From: Gulbenkiania mobilis
Lineage (GTDB): Bacteria > Pseudomonadota > Gammaproteobacteria > Burkholderiales > Chromobacteriaceae
Direction of reading: 5' to 3'
NCBI GenBank assembly: GCA_004346645.1
Contig: SMDA01000001.1
Span: 248,001 to 312,000 of the forward strand
Length of the DNA: 64,000 nucleotides
Shown here: piece after piece, positions 1 to 8,708 of the stretch
Layout of the letters: each line of letters begins with the position of its first letter
Position numbering within the stretch: position 1 is the stretch's first letter
Notes under the pieces: generated by a model
Seen by the model: the letters and a program-made list of their open reading frames with translations, nothing else
Told to the model about the DNA's origin: nothing
Database searches by the model: none
Made by a program: the position numbers and the translations under genes

Positions 1-864
1 CGGATCGCGGCCGAGGAGGGCGTGCCCTTCCGCCTGCACATGGCAGGCCCGAAGGCAGCGTGTCCCAACTCCCTCGGGCTCGTCTCACAACTGGACCCTT
101 TGCCGCTGGCCCTGCCATCCGATGCCTGGGTGGTACTGTGCGGCAACCGCGACGAGGTTACCGACTATGCCACCCCGGCGGCCGACGCACTTGTCGCTTG
201 GCTGCGAACCCATGCCCAGCCGCCACGCCGCGTGGCTACCATCTGTTCGGGTGCCTTGCTGGCAGCCCGTGCCGGCCTGCTGGATGGACGGCAGTGCACG
301 ACCCACCACGCCCTGACCGGCATGCTGACCCGACTGGCACCGCGTGCCCGGGTGGTGGAAAACCGCACCTATGTTCGCGATGGTCCGCTGTGGACCTCGG
401 CGGGCATCACGGCCGGGATCGATCTGGCGCTGGCCCTGATCGAGGAAGTGGCCGGCCCGGCTGTGGTGGCGCGGGTGGCCCGTCGGATGGTGGTTTACCT
501 GCGGCGCAGCGGGGACGACCCCCAGCTTTCGCCGTGGCTGGCCTACCGTAACCACCTGCACCCAGCCGTGCACCGGGCCCAGGACCTGATTGCCCGAGAT
601 CCTGCGGCAGCCTGGAGCGTAGAAGCCTTGGCCGAAAGCGTGCATGTCAGCGCGCGTCACCTTACCCGGCTTTTCCGCCAGGAGACTGGCATCGGCATCG
701 TCGAGTACCAGCAGCGGCTGCGCGTGGCACGGGCGCGGCAGCTGATCGGGCAGGGTGCCAGTGTGGAGCGTGCAGCCGAAGGCGCCGGTTTTGGTTCGGC
801 CCGTGCCCTGCGGCGGGTATGGCAAAAGTTCGAGCCGGGCACCCCGGGCCAATTGCGTATCTGA
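1..864 (+). CDS. GlxA-type AraC-family transcriptional regulator (5' end outside window)
   Basis: The reading frame is open from the first base, so the N-terminus is missing. The visible N-terminal half is a DJ-1/PfpI-like class I glutamine amidotransferase fold with the nucleophile-elbow motif VATICSGALL (cysteine near visible residue 82). The C-terminal 90 residues form an AraC-type double helix-turn-helix (WSVEALAESVHVSARHLTRL, then a second helix pair ending near the stop). This combination defines the GlxA/FtrA group of regulators, whose amidotransferase-like half usually serves as a sensor rather than an enzyme. The effector and target genes cannot be told from the sequence. About 30 residues seem to lie upstream compared with the usual 310-330. 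Confidence 0.85.
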   Translation, partial: RIAAEEGVPFRLHMAGPKAACPNSLGLVSQLDPLPLALPSDAWVVLCGNRDEVTDYATPAADALVAWLRTHAQPPRRVATICSGALLAARAGLLDGRQCTTHHALTGMLTRLAPRARVVENRTYVRDGPLWTSAGITAGIDLALALIEEVAGPAVVARVARRMVVYLRRSGDDPQLSPWLAYRNHLHPAVHRAQDLIARDPAAAWSVEALAESVHVSARHLTRLFRQETGIGIVEYQQRLRVARARQLIGQGASVERAAEGAGFGSARALRRVWQKFEPGTPGQLRI

Positions 865-1110
865 GGGCCTGCGGTCCACGTGCCCAGCGGTTTTCAGGCC
901 TGTGCCGCTTTTGTCCATACGGCGGTCCCCCTGTCCGGGGGAGCGTGCCTGTCCATTGCCGCTGCCCTTACGCCTCCGGGTGCTGGCCTTGGCAGGTGCG
1001 GACGGGTGCGCTGCCGCTGCCGCCCTCAAGGCCGTGGTGGGGGCGCATCGGCCCGGAGGGTTGAGGGAGTGGTCAGCCTGCGTTGACGCTGCGGCGGCTG
1101 GCCCGCATGA

Positions 1111-1128
1111 TTCAAGCGGTTGTTTGAA
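1111..1128. promoter_or_regulatory. Inverted repeat, possible TetR-type operator
   Basis: TTCAAGCGGTTGTTTGAA is an 18-bp imperfect palindrome in the 306-bp gap between the GlxA-type regulator and the hydrolase, 43 bp upstream of the hydrolase start. It resembles CAAAC-N4-GTTTG boxes of PsrA-type TetR regulators of fatty-acid metabolism, with one mismatch. Function is inferred. Nothing else recognisable was seen in 865-1170. Confidence 0.3.
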
Positions 1129-1170
1129 AGGACCGCGCCGAGACGGTCCGTCATCACGAGGAGAAACCGC

Positions 1171-2094
1171 ATGCCCCTGGCGCAAAGCGACCTGCACGTT
1201 CCTGTCGGCTCTCACACCCTTTATCTCAAGCGCCTGCATCTGGAAGGTCGTCCCGACGGTGCGGCGGTGCTGATGGTGCATGGAGTCATGGCCAATGGCC
1301 GCACCTTCTATTCTCCCTCGGGCAAGGGGCTCGCGCCCTTCCTGGCCGAAGCCGGCTACGATGTGTTCGTGGCTGATCTGCGGGGCCGCGGCCTCAGCCG
1401 CCCCAAGATCGGCCCGGGTGACCGGCACGGCCAGACCGAAACCATCGTCGAGGACCTGCCCGCCCTGCAGGCCGCCATCCGCAGGCTCAAAGATGGGCAG
1501 CCAGTGCACTGGGTTGCGCATTCCTGGGGCGGCGTGCACATGAGCAGCTGTCTGGTGCGTTTCCCGGAGCTGATCCCGCAGGTGCGCTCATTGGTGTATT
1601 TCGGCAGCAAGCGCAGCGTGCACGCGCGCAATCTCAGCAAGCTGATCGAAGTGGACTTCATGTGGAACATCGCCGCGCGGGTGCTGATCCGCGCCTTTGG
1701 TTACCTGCCGGCGCGTCGCATCGGCCTGGGCGCGGATGACGAGACCGACAAGAGCCACCTGCAGAGCCGGGAGTGGGCCAAGGTACAACCCTGGGTGGAT
1801 TCGCACGACGGCTTCGACTATGGCGCCGCCGCCCGCAGCGTGACACTACCGCCCGCGCTCTATCTGGCCGCACGCAACGATCCCTGCCGTGGCCACCCCG
1901 AAGATGTACGTCGTTTCCGGGACGAATCCGGGCCGCACCTGTCGCGCCTGCACCTTCTGGCGCGCGCCACGGGCCATCGCCACGACTACAACCATGTGTC
2001 GCTGCTGACACACCCGGAAGCACCGCAAGACCACTTCCCGCTGGTGCTGCACTGGCTGGCCGGGCGCTACGACAGCGTGCCCGAAAACTACTAG
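1171..2094 (+). CDS. Alpha/beta hydrolase
   Basis: A 307-residue alpha/beta-hydrolase. The oxyanion segment MVHGVM is at residues 35-40 and the nucleophile elbow HSWGG has its serine near residue 118. A late acidic segment (AARNDPC) and a C-terminal histidine cluster (GHRHDYNH) can supply the rest of the triad. There is no signal peptide, so it is probably cytoplasmic. The start at 1171 is preferred over an in-frame codon at 1120 because CGAGGAGAA lies directly before it. The substrate is unknown. The acidic/His cluster and the upstream palindrome would suit a lipase or esterase-like role, but that is inference. Confidence 0.8.
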   Translation: MPLAQSDLHVPVGSHTLYLKRLHLEGRPDGAAVLMVHGVMANGRTFYSPSGKGLAPFLAEAGYDVFVADLRGRGLSRPKIGPGDRHGQTETIVEDLPALQAAIRRLKDGQPVHWVAHSWGGVHMSSCLVRFPELIPQVRSLVYFGSKRSVHARNLSKLIEVDFMWNIAARVLIRAFGYLPARRIGLGADDETDKSHLQSREWAKVQPWVDSHDGFDYGAAARSVTLPPALYLAARNDPCRGHPEDVRRFRDESGPHLSRLHLLARATGHRHDYNHVSLLTHPEAPQDHFPLVLHWLAGRYDSVPENY

Positions 2095-2188
2095 CCGGTG
2101 GCGTTGGCCCACGGGGGGCCGATTTGGGTCAGGTCAGTGCGTTTCTTGCTCGGGTGTGATAGAACACCGCGCCAAAAAGGAGAACCTC

Positions 2189-2830
2189 ATGCCACTTGAC
2201 CCCTTGCCTTACGACAAGCACCTTACCGACACCCTGGATGCGCTCGCCGACCGTGGCTGGGCGGTAGACCACACGTTGTTCGATGCCGACCTGATCGCTG
2301 CCCTGCGTGCCAGCTGTGAGGCCCGCTGGCAGGCAGGCGCTTTCCACGCGGCGGCGGTCGGTCGGGCGGTCAACGAAGCCCGACGCGAGGACATCCGCTC
2401 CGACGCCGTCCTGTGGCTGGACGAGAGCGACAGCGACCCGGCGGTGGCTGCCTACTTCCAGCGGATGGATGCGGTGCGCCAGGCAGTGAATCAGACGCTG
2501 TACCTGGGGTTGGCCGAACTGGAGACCCATTTCGCCACCTATCCGGAAGGGGCCTTCTACAAGAAGCATCTGGACCGCTTTCGCGACGACGATGCACGTA
2601 CGCTCACGGCCGTGCTCTACCTCAATCCCGACTGGCCGGTCGATGCCGGTGGGCAGATGCGTCTTTATCTGGACGAGGCCTGCACCCAGCACCTGGACAT
2701 CCCCCCCGAGGCCGGCACGCTGGTGCTCTTTCTTTCGGACCGCTTCTGGCACGAGGTACGGCCCACGCACCAGCCGCGCATGGCAGTCACCGGCTGGTTC
2801 CGCCGCCGCATCGGGCCGATGCCCTGGTAG
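2189..2830 (+). CDS. 2OG-Fe(II) oxygenase (prolyl 4-hydroxylase-like)
   Basis: A 213-residue protein with the double-stranded beta-helix signature of 2-oxoglutarate/Fe(II) dioxygenases: HLD (H127, D129), a distal iron ligand in FWHEV (H188) and the 2-oxoglutarate-binding arginine in PRMAVTG (R197). The segment AVLYLNPDWP and the GG before the QMRLY strand are typical of the P4Hc/SM-20-like subgroup. Members hydroxylate protein or small-molecule substrates; the substrate here is unknown. The start at 2189 follows AAAAGGAGA at a normal distance. One copy of the dispersed GGTTGGCCGAA repeat lies inside the gene. Confidence 0.85.
   Translation: MPLDPLPYDKHLTDTLDALADRGWAVDHTLFDADLIAALRASCEARWQAGAFHAAAVGRAVNEARREDIRSDAVLWLDESDSDPAVAAYFQRMDAVRQAVNQTLYLGLAELETHFATYPEGAFYKKHLDRFRDDDARTLTAVLYLNPDWPVDAGGQMRLYLDEACTQHLDIPPEAGTLVLFLSDRFWHEVRPTHQPRMAVTGWFRRRIGPMPW
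2508..2518 (+). repeat. GGTTGGCCGAA uptake-sequence-like repeat
   Basis: Exact 11-mer inside the 2OG-Fe(II) oxygenase gene, preceded by GG. Confidence 0.7.
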
Positions 2831-2962
2831 GGAATGATCTGCCGACGGACCAGTCCACGCCCCTGTCGGTTGAGTCTGCCACGCCCCCGTGCCTTGGCCG
2901 GGGGCGACCTCTATGATGTCCGGTCTGCCCCTCTTCGGAACGCGCCCTTGTCTGGCGGCTGT

Positions 2963-2973
2963 TTCGGCCAACC
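2963..2973 (-). repeat. GGTTGGCCGAA uptake-sequence-like repeat
   Basis: Exact 11-mer, preceded by A (AGG form), in the gap before the gene at 3000. It would be coding if that gene used an earlier start. Confidence 0.7.
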
Positions 2974-2999
2974 TGTGGTGTTCCGCCCGACCGAGACAT

Positions 3000-3674
3000 A
3001 TGAGCGCACCCCTGAAATTTGTCGCCCACAGCCGGCACGTGATCACTCTTGCGGCCGAGTTCGGCTGGCGTCCGGGCGCCCGTTACACCAATCTGCGCGA
3101 TGTCCGCAATGTGGACTTTGCCGGGGTCGGCTTTCTGGACATCCACTGGAAGCGCTACGACTTCATGCGTCACCTGGCTGCGGCCGAGCGGCTACGGCCC
3201 TTCATGACTGTGGCGCGCGACATCGAATCGGTGCAACAGCTCGACGCCATCCTGCGCGAGGCGGAAGCCCTGCAGCGCTTCGCGCGGCATGTGGTACTGG
3301 TGCCCAAGGACCCGGCCCTTCACCGGCGCTTCCACGCGCTGCTGCCCCCGCACTTCGTACCGGGGTTCAGCGTGCCCACCCGTTATGGCGGCACCGCGCT
3401 GCCGCCCGAGAATTACACCCGGCCGGTGCACCTGCTTGGTGGACGGCCCGACGTGCAGCGGCGCTACGCCGACCTGATGCCAGTGGCCTCGCTCGACTGC
3501 AACCGGTTTACGCTGGACGCCCGTTTTGGCGATTATTTCGACGGCGAGATCTTCCGGCCCCATCCGCAGGGCGGCTACGACACCTGTCTGCGGGATTCTC
3601 TGGCCAACATCAACCACAGCTGGCGCGGCTACCGGGCCACCGCGCTCGCTTCCGGGGAGAAGGCGCATGAGTGA
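3000..3674 (+). CDS. Conserved protein of unknown function, first gene of a two-gene unit
   Basis: A soluble 224-residue protein with no signal peptide or membrane segment. I do not recognise it with certainty; it may belong to a domain-of-unknown-function family found in phages and archaea. Distinctive stretches are FGWRPGARYTNL, FLDIHWKRYDF, RPFMTVARDIE, VPTRYGG, PVHLLGGRPDVQRR and DCNRFTLD...GDYFDGE. The alternation of such loops is compatible with a barrel-type enzyme, but no catalytic set can be assigned. The start at 3000 has a weak ribosome site; an earlier start near 2916 or 2919 is possible. The stop overlaps the next gene by 8 bp (ATGAGTGA), so the two are probably translationally coupled. 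Confidence 0.65.
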   Translation: MSAPLKFVAHSRHVITLAAEFGWRPGARYTNLRDVRNVDFAGVGFLDIHWKRYDFMRHLAAAERLRPFMTVARDIESVQQLDAILREAEALQRFARHVVLVPKDPALHRRFHALLPPHFVPGFSVPTRYGGTALPPENYTRPVHLLGGRPDVQRRYADLMPVASLDCNRFTLDARFGDYFDGEIFRPHPQGGYDTCLRDSLANINHSWRGYRATALASGEKAHE

Positions 3675-4284
3675 CGAGCGCAAGGCATTCCTGATGCAGA
3701 TGTACAACCAGCTCTTCAACGACATCAACCGGCACATCATGGTGGTGTGGCAGTCGGTGGGTGTACTGATCGGCGCCTTCGCCATCTTTGCGCTGGTGGA
3801 GAAAAAGGTGGTGAGCCTGGATGTGGCCGTCACCCTGATCCTGTTGCTGGTAGCTTGGCTTGCAGCGCATCTGCTCGATGCGGCCTACTGGTACAACCGC
3901 AACCTCGTCATCATCGCCAACATCGAGCGCCAGTTTCTGCGTGCTGACGACCTGCGCGCCATTCATTACTACTTCGGCGCACACCGGCCACGCAACCGCA
4001 TGCTGACCCATCTACGCATCCAGATGGCCCTGGGCACCGGCGTGGTGCTGCTGGTGCTGGGCTATCATGCTTCGGAACGGGTGCTGCCGGGCTTCGGCCA
4101 ACCTGTTACCGCCTTTGAGTTCTCCCGTGCGCTGCCGTATCTGCTGCTGGTGGCGGCCGGTCTTTACCTGTGGTCGCTCAAGCGGGCGCGTGATGCGGCC
4201 TATGCCGAGTTCCTGCGTAACTCCCCGGGGATCGCAGTCGACACTGCCTGCGTACGTTACGGCCCCGGCCACGGCCACGGTTGA
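3667..4284 (+). CDS. Four-helix membrane protein of unknown function, second gene of a two-gene unit
   Basis: A 205-residue protein. Hydrophobic segments lie near residues 18-42 (VVWQSVGVLIGAFAIFALVE), 46-66, 114-130 and 148-166, separated by a cytoplasm-like basic loop (FGAHRPRNRMLTHLR). An amphipathic N-terminus (MSDERKAFLMQMYNQLFNDI) precedes the first helix. The family is not recognised. Its start overlaps the stop of the soluble partner, which suggests the two products act together. A GGTTGGCCGAA repeat lies inside the gene at 4093. Confidence 0.7.
   Translation: MSDERKAFLMQMYNQLFNDINRHIMVVWQSVGVLIGAFAIFALVEKKVVSLDVAVTLILLLVAWLAAHLLDAAYWYNRNLVIIANIERQFLRADDLRAIHYYFGAHRPRNRMLTHLRIQMALGTGVVLLVLGYHASERVLPGFGQPVTAFEFSRALPYLLLVAAGLYLWSLKRARDAAYAEFLRNSPGIAVDTACVRYGPGHGHG
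4093..4103 (-). repeat. GGTTGGCCGAA uptake-sequence-like repeat
   Basis: Exact 11-mer with upstream A (AGG form), inside the membrane-protein gene. Confidence 0.7.
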
Positions 4285-4407
4285 ATCGCGCCATACGGGC
4301 GTTGCCTTTCGTCTACGGCCCACACGCACGATAAGGGAGACGCCGCAAGCCCGCCGGGCAGCCATGCTAGAATCGCTGACAACCACCACAAAAACAGGGA
4401 TGAAGCG

Positions 4408-5514
4408 ATGTCTGGCAATACCTTCGGCGTGCTCTTTACCGTCACCTCGTTCGGCGAAAGCCACGGCCCGGCCATCGGCTGTGTGGTCGATGGCTGCCCG
4501 CCCGGCATGGCGCTGACCGAAGCAGACATCCAGACCGAGCTGGACCGGCGTAAGCCTGGCACCAGCCGGCACGTCACGCAGCGCCGCGAGCCGGATACGG
4601 TGGAGATCCTCTCGGGGGTGTACGAAGGCCGCACCACTGGCACACCGATCGCTCTCCTGATCCGCAACACCGATCAGCGCAGCAAGGACTACGGCAATAT
4701 TGCCGACACCTTCCGGCCCGGACACGCTGACTATACCTACTGGCACAAGTACGGTATCCGCGACCCGCGCGGAGGAGGGCGCTCTTCGGCGCGCGAGACG
4801 GCTGTACGCGTGGCTGCTGGCGCGATCGCCAAGAAATGGCTCAAGGAGCAGTTTGGCATCCTCATCCGTGGCCACATGACCCAGATCGGCGAGATCGCTA
4901 TTCCTTTCACCGCCTGGGAGCATGTTTCGGCCAACCCCTTCTTTGCCGCCGACCTGGCTGTGGTGCCGCAGCTGGAGGCTTACATGGACAGCGTGCGCAA
5001 GAGCCTGGACTCGGTGGGCGCCCGGCTGCGCGTGGTGGCCGAAGGCGTGCCCGTGGGCTGGGGCGAGCCGGTGTTCGACCGTCTGGACGCCGACATCGCT
5101 CACGCCATGATGGGTATCAATGCCGTCAAGGGCGTGGAAATCGGTGCGGGGTTCGGTTGCGTGACACAGCGCGGCAGTGAGCATGGCGACGAACTGACCC
5201 CCGAAGGCTTTGCCAGTAACCACGCAGGCGGCATTCTTGGCGGCCTTTCCACCGGCCAGGACATCGAGGTGTCCATCGCCATCAAACCCACCTCGTCGAT
5301 TGCCCAGCCCCGGCGCTCCATCAACAAGGCCGGCGAGCCCGTGGACATGGAAACCCATGGTCGCCACGACCCGTGCGTGGGCATCCGGGCCACACCGATC
5401 GCTGAAGCCATGCTGGCGCTGGTGCTGATCGACCATGCCCTGCGCCATCGCGCCCAGTGCGGCGATGTCCGCGTCGACACCCCGCGCATTCCGGCACGGC
5501 GTACCGCCGGCTGA
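4408..5514 (+). CDS. aroC: Chorismate synthase
   Basis: This enzyme catalyses the last shikimate step, 5-enolpyruvylshikimate-3-phosphate to chorismate, with reduced FMN in the cytoplasm. The 368-residue length fits the family. The N-terminus [20 protein letters not shown] is the classical first signature, and [20 protein letters not shown] (residues about 124-143) is the second. The C-terminal [20 protein letters not shown] also matches. Start ATG at 4408 follows AGGGA. It stands alone after the unknown membrane protein with a 123-bp gap. A GGTTGGCCGAA copy lies at 4926. Confidence 0.97.
   Translation: MSGNTFGVLFTVTSFGESHGPAIGCVVDGCPPGMALTEADIQTELDRRKPGTSRHVTQRREPDTVEILSGVYEGRTTGTPIALLIRNTDQRSKDYGNIADTFRPGHADYTYWHKYGIRDPRGGGRSSARETAVRVAAGAIAKKWLKEQFGILIRGHMTQIGEIAIPFTAWEHVSANPFFAADLAVVPQLEAYMDSVRKSLDSVGARLRVVAEGVPVGWGEPVFDRLDADIAHAMMGINAVKGVEIGAGFGCVTQRGSEHGDELTPEGFASNHAGGILGGLSTGQDIEVSIAIKPTSSIAQPRRSINKAGEPVDMETHGRHDPCVGIRATPIAEAMLALVLIDHALRHRAQCGDVRVDTPRIPARRTAG
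4926..4936 (-). repeat. GGTTGGCCGAA uptake-sequence-like repeat
   Basis: Exact 11-mer inside aroC, preceded by GG on its own strand. Confidence 0.7.
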
Positions 5515-5534
5515 TCCGGGAGAGGGAGCACACG

Positions 5535-6947
5535 ATGCTGAAGAACCTGTTCGATGGCCTGACTGGCAAGCTGCGCAAGACTGAGGACGAGGCCGCCGTG
5601 GCCGAGCCGGACGCGCAAACCCCACCGCCGGCTACGCAGCCCGATACCGGCCCGGTGGAACTACCCCCCACGCTGGGTTTTGTCGCCCATCAGCCGGTGC
5701 TGGACCGACAGCAGGCGGTGGTGGCCTACGAGTTCACCCTGCGCCAGGGGGCGGGGCAGACGGCGGCGCGGCGACGCGAGTTCGACCGGATGCTGCTGCG
5801 CACCCTGCGCAACATGGACCTCTTCCGGTTGCTGGCGTACCGGCGTGCGCTGGTTCACCTGTCGCTGGGTGCGCTGGAGGAGGAAGGCCTGCTCGGGCTG
5901 CCCGAGCGCACTGTCATCCTGATGCTGGACCCGGTCGGTGACGCACCGGTGACGCCCGAGGTGTTGGAGCGTATCGATACGCTGAAGGCCGGTGGCGTAC
6001 GCTTTGCGGTGGAGCCGGCGCTCTACGATGCCCGTCTGCTGCCCGAAGCGCTGCACGATGCATTCTTCCGGCGCATGGATTTCATGGTGCTGGACTTCGC
6101 GGCGCCTTCTACCCGCATCCTGGCCCCGTTCCTCGACCAGTTGCCCAAGCGCTATGCCCACGCCCGCTGGTTTGCACGCAACGTCGGCAGCGCAGAGGAC
6201 TTGGCCCTGTGCCTGCAGGCACCCGGCAATAACCGCTTTGCCCTGTTTCACGGCTCCTATCTTGCCACTGCCCGCACCATGGACAACCGCAAGCAGGACA
6301 ACGGCAGCCAGACCCGGGTGCTGCAGATCATGCGGCTGCTGCGTGCCAATGCCGATGCGCGTACCCTGGAAGCCCAGTTCAAGCTGGATTCGGTGTTGCT
6401 CTTCAAGCTGCTGCGCTTCATCAACTCGCCCGTGAACGGCCTCGCCAAGCAGGTGCAGTCGGTGGAGGATGCCCTGCTGCTCTTGGGGCGGGAGAGCCTG
6501 TTCAAGTGGCTGTCGATGCTGCTCTTCACCGCGCGCAAGGATGATGGCCACGCGCTGGCGCTTCTGGAGAAGTCGCTGATCCGGGCCCGCTTCATGGAAC
6601 GCCTGGGGCAGCCGCAAGACCATCGCCTGGTGGAGGAGCACCTGTTCCTGACCGGCATGTTCTCGCTGCTGGATGTCCTGCTGGGAGTGCCGTTCCCCGA
6701 CGTGATCGGCCCGCTGGACCTGCCGGTGACTGTCCGTGACGCGCTCAACGAACAGAAGGGACCGTTTGCGCCGCAACTGGCGCTGGCGATGGCGTGCGAG
6801 CAGGGAGAAAGCGTGCGTATCCAGACGCTGGCCAGGCTTCTCAACCGGCCGGTAGAGGCAGTGGGGCAGCTTTACATGGATGCGGTGGTATGGGCGCAGG
6901 AGGTGCTGCGTGCCAGCGAGGTACACAACAACGTCGAAGCGGTATGA
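5535..6947 (+). CDS. EAL-like plus HDOD domain signalling protein (YuxH type)
   Basis: A 470-residue protein starting 20 bp after aroC with GGGAGAGGGA before the ATG. Residues about 50-250 form an EAL-like domain that opens with FVAHQPVLDRQQAVVAYEFT. The EAL triplet is replaced and the other metal ligands of active c-di-GMP phosphodiesterases are not evident, so it is probably catalytically dead. Residues about 270-470 are an HDOD domain, including LLRFINSPVNGLAKQVQSVE. This architecture is typical of YuxH-type regulators that act by protein or nucleotide binding. The first 50 residues are charged and Pro/Ala-rich, with no membrane segment. Downstream is a strong bidirectional terminator. Confidence 0.85.
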   Translation: MLKNLFDGLTGKLRKTEDEAAVAEPDAQTPPPATQPDTGPVELPPTLGFVAHQPVLDRQQAVVAYEFTLRQGAGQTAARRREFDRMLLRTLRNMDLFRLLAYRRALVHLSLGALEEEGLLGLPERTVILMLDPVGDAPVTPEVLERIDTLKAGGVRFAVEPALYDARLLPEALHDAFFRRMDFMVLDFAAPSTRILAPFLDQLPKRYAHARWFARNVGSAEDLALCLQAPGNNRFALFHGSYLATARTMDNRKQDNGSQTRVLQIMRLLRANADARTLEAQFKLDSVLLFKLLRFINSPVNGLAKQVQSVEDALLLLGRESLFKWLSMLLFTARKDDGHALALLEKSLIRARFMERLGQPQDHRLVEEHLFLTGMFSLLDVLLGVPFPDVIGPLDLPVTVRDALNEQKGPFAPQLALAMACEQGESVRIQTLARLLNRPVEAVGQLYMDAVVWAQEVLRASEVHNNVEAV

Positions 6948-6972
6948 CGCCACCGCCCTCAGGCAGATGACG

Positions 6973-7004
6973 AAAAAGCCCATCCTTGCGAGGATGGGCT
7001 TTTT
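6973..7004. terminator. Bidirectional rho-independent terminator
   Basis: A perfect 14-bp stem, AAAAAGCCCATCCT / AGGATGGGCTTTTT, with loop TGCG, lies between the convergent HDOD gene and galE. It gives a T-run on both strands. Confidence 0.9.
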
Positions 7005-7026
7005 GCTGGGTTGCCGGGGCGCGCGC

Positions 7027-8040
7027 TCAGGCTGGGTAGCCTTCCGGGTTCTGCGACTGCCAGCGCCAGGTATCGGCACACATCGTTTCCAGGTCGCGCT
7101 GCGCCTTCCAGCCCAGTCGTGCTTCGGCCGCTGCCGGGTCCGCATAGCAGGCAGCCACATCGCCTGGACGGCGTGGGGCGATGCGGTAGGGGACCTGGCG
7201 CCCGCTGACGCGGCTGAACGTCTCCACCAGTTCCAAGACAGAATACCCACGGCCGGTTCCCAGGTTAAGCGGCAGAGCGCCGTTATCGGGCAGCGCGGCC
7301 AGGGCTGCCACATGCGCCTCGGCCAAGTCCATTACATGAATGTAGTCGCGCACCCCTGTGCCGTCCGGGGTGGGGTAGTCGTTTCCGAATACCTGCAGTT
7401 CCGGTCGCTGGCCTACTGCCACCTGGCTGATGAAGGGCATCAGATTGTTGGGGGTGCCGTTCGGGTCTTCTCCGATCTGGCCACTCTCATGCGCCCCCAC
7501 GGGATTGAAATAACGCAGCAGCGCAACTTGCCAACCCGGCTCGGAGGCGGCCACGTCAGTGAGGATGTCTTCCATCATCCGCTTGCTGCGCCCGTAGGGG
7601 TTGGTCGGTGCCAAGGGCGTGTCTTCAGTGATGGGAAGCCGGTCGGTCAGTCCATAGACGGTGGCCGACGAGCTGAATACCAGCCGGCGCACCCCTGCGG
7701 CACGCATCGCTTCTAGCAGCACCAGCGTGCCCGCCACGTTGTTCTCGTAATAGAGCAGGGGTTTCTCAACGGATTCCCCTACGGCTTTGAGTGCGGCGAA
7801 GTGGATGACTGCATCCACATCGTGCGCTGCCAGAATGGCATCCATAGCGGCGCGGTCCCGGATGTCCGCACGGTGCAGTTCCGCCTCGCGACCGGCCAGT
7901 CTGGCCACGCGCTCCAGCGAGGCCGGCTTGCTGTTGCAGAAGTTGTCCACGGCGACCACGTCATAGCCTGCCTTGAGCAGCGTGAGCGTGGTGTGGCTGC
8001 CGATATAACCGGCTGCACCGGTTACCAGAATCTTTTTCAT
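7027..8040 (-). CDS. galE: UDP-glucose 4-epimerase
   Basis: Interconverts UDP-glucose and UDP-galactose with bound NAD, supplying galactose units for polysaccharide or lipooligosaccharide. The 337-residue length is standard. The Rossmann motif is GAAGYIGSH (residues 8-16) and the catalytic set is S124, Y149 and K153 (NPYGRSK), the same numbering as in E. coli GalE. The ATG at 8040 is chosen because a longer frame upstream lacks similarity. No other gal gene is adjacent. Confidence 0.96.
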   Translation of the reverse strand: MKKILVTGAAGYIGSHTTLTLLKAGYDVVAVDNFCNSKPASLERVARLAGREAELHRADIRDRAAMDAILAAHDVDAVIHFAALKAVGESVEKPLLYYENNVAGTLVLLEAMRAAGVRRLVFSSSATVYGLTDRLPITEDTPLAPTNPYGRSKRMMEDILTDVAASEPGWQVALLRYFNPVGAHESGQIGEDPNGTPNNLMPFISQVAVGQRPELQVFGNDYPTPDGTGVRDYIHVMDLAEAHVAALAALPDNGALPLNLGTGRGYSVLELVETFSRVSGRQVPYRIAPRRPGDVAACYADPAAAEARLGWKAQRDLETMCADTWRWQSQNPEGYPA

Positions 8041-8152
8041 GCGTGCTTGTCCCGGCAGGTTGCTAAGCCAGCCATTGTAGCGGCCGCGGGGGCGCAGGCA
8101 AAACGGGAGCGGCTGGGTGCCGCTGCAGCCCGCCTCAAGCCTTCCGAGCACG

Positions 8153-8163
8153 GGTTGGCCGAA
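8153..8163 (+). repeat. GGTTGGCCGAA uptake-sequence-like repeat
   Basis: Exact intergenic 11-mer upstream of galE, preceded by G. Confidence 0.75.
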
Positions 8164-8532
8164 CCGGCCCTGCCGTAGGGGCACGACGTAGGACCGCGCA
8201 GGGCAAGGCTACAGGCGCATGCGGTGGCCTCAGAGGGAAGGGGCGCGCCGCCAAGGCCCTTCAAGCGGAGCGCATTCTTTCGCAGTCCGCCCGGCACCAT
8301 CTGGAAGAGGGTCCATGGGGGCCACATTCAGGCGAGCATTCTTGCCGTACCAGACAGGGAGCGAACCGACATCTGCCGTTTGGGACAGCCGGGCAAAGAA
8401 AGACGCACTGGCTTTGCTGTAAAGCAAAACACGCGCTGCCGGCAAATCAGCGAAGCGTTTTTGTAGAAGGTTGAGGATTTTTGTAGAAGTCACCGCACGC
8501 TGAAAATCAGCGCCAGGCCTCAAGCACAAAAC

Positions 8533-8560
8533 AAAAAAGCCCTTGAATAATCAAGGGCTT
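8533..8560 (-). terminator. Displaced terminator of tRNA-Ser
   Basis: On the minus strand AAGCCCTTGA-TTAT-TCAAGGGCTT is followed by TTTTGTTTTG. It lies 12 bp beyond the left 14-bp repeat of the integrated element. Removing the element would place it directly behind the tRNA-Ser 3' end, so it is best read as that gene's original terminator, separated from it by the insertion. Confidence 0.75.
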
Positions 8561-8572
8561 GATTGGTGTGAC

Positions 8573-8586
8573 TGGCGGAGAGAGTG
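8573..8586. other. Left attachment site core
   Basis: TGGCGGAGAGAGTG, identical to the last 14 nt of tRNA-Ser at 20235-20248. Divergent sequence follows on the inner side (TCCCCCACC here, against GGATTCGAA in the tRNA). Confidence 0.8.
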
Positions 8587-8708
8587 TCCCCCACCTTAGT
8601 GTCTCGCGTCATCGCGTAACGTCGCCAGATTGCCAGCAAACCCGCGTAAATACAAGACTTTCTTCGCGTTGATCGTCTCGGATGGTCTCGACTTATCGCG
8701 TAAGATCG

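Larger units (their letters stand above)
8041..8572. other. Intergenic region between galE and the integrated element
   Basis: About 530 bp without a convincing gene. It holds the galE leader, one uptake-like repeat (8153-8163), a TTTTTGTAGAAG direct repeat at 8458-8469 and 8478-8489 (period 20), and the old terminator of tRNA-Ser at 8533-8560. Short open frames on both strands look random. Confidence 0.6.
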
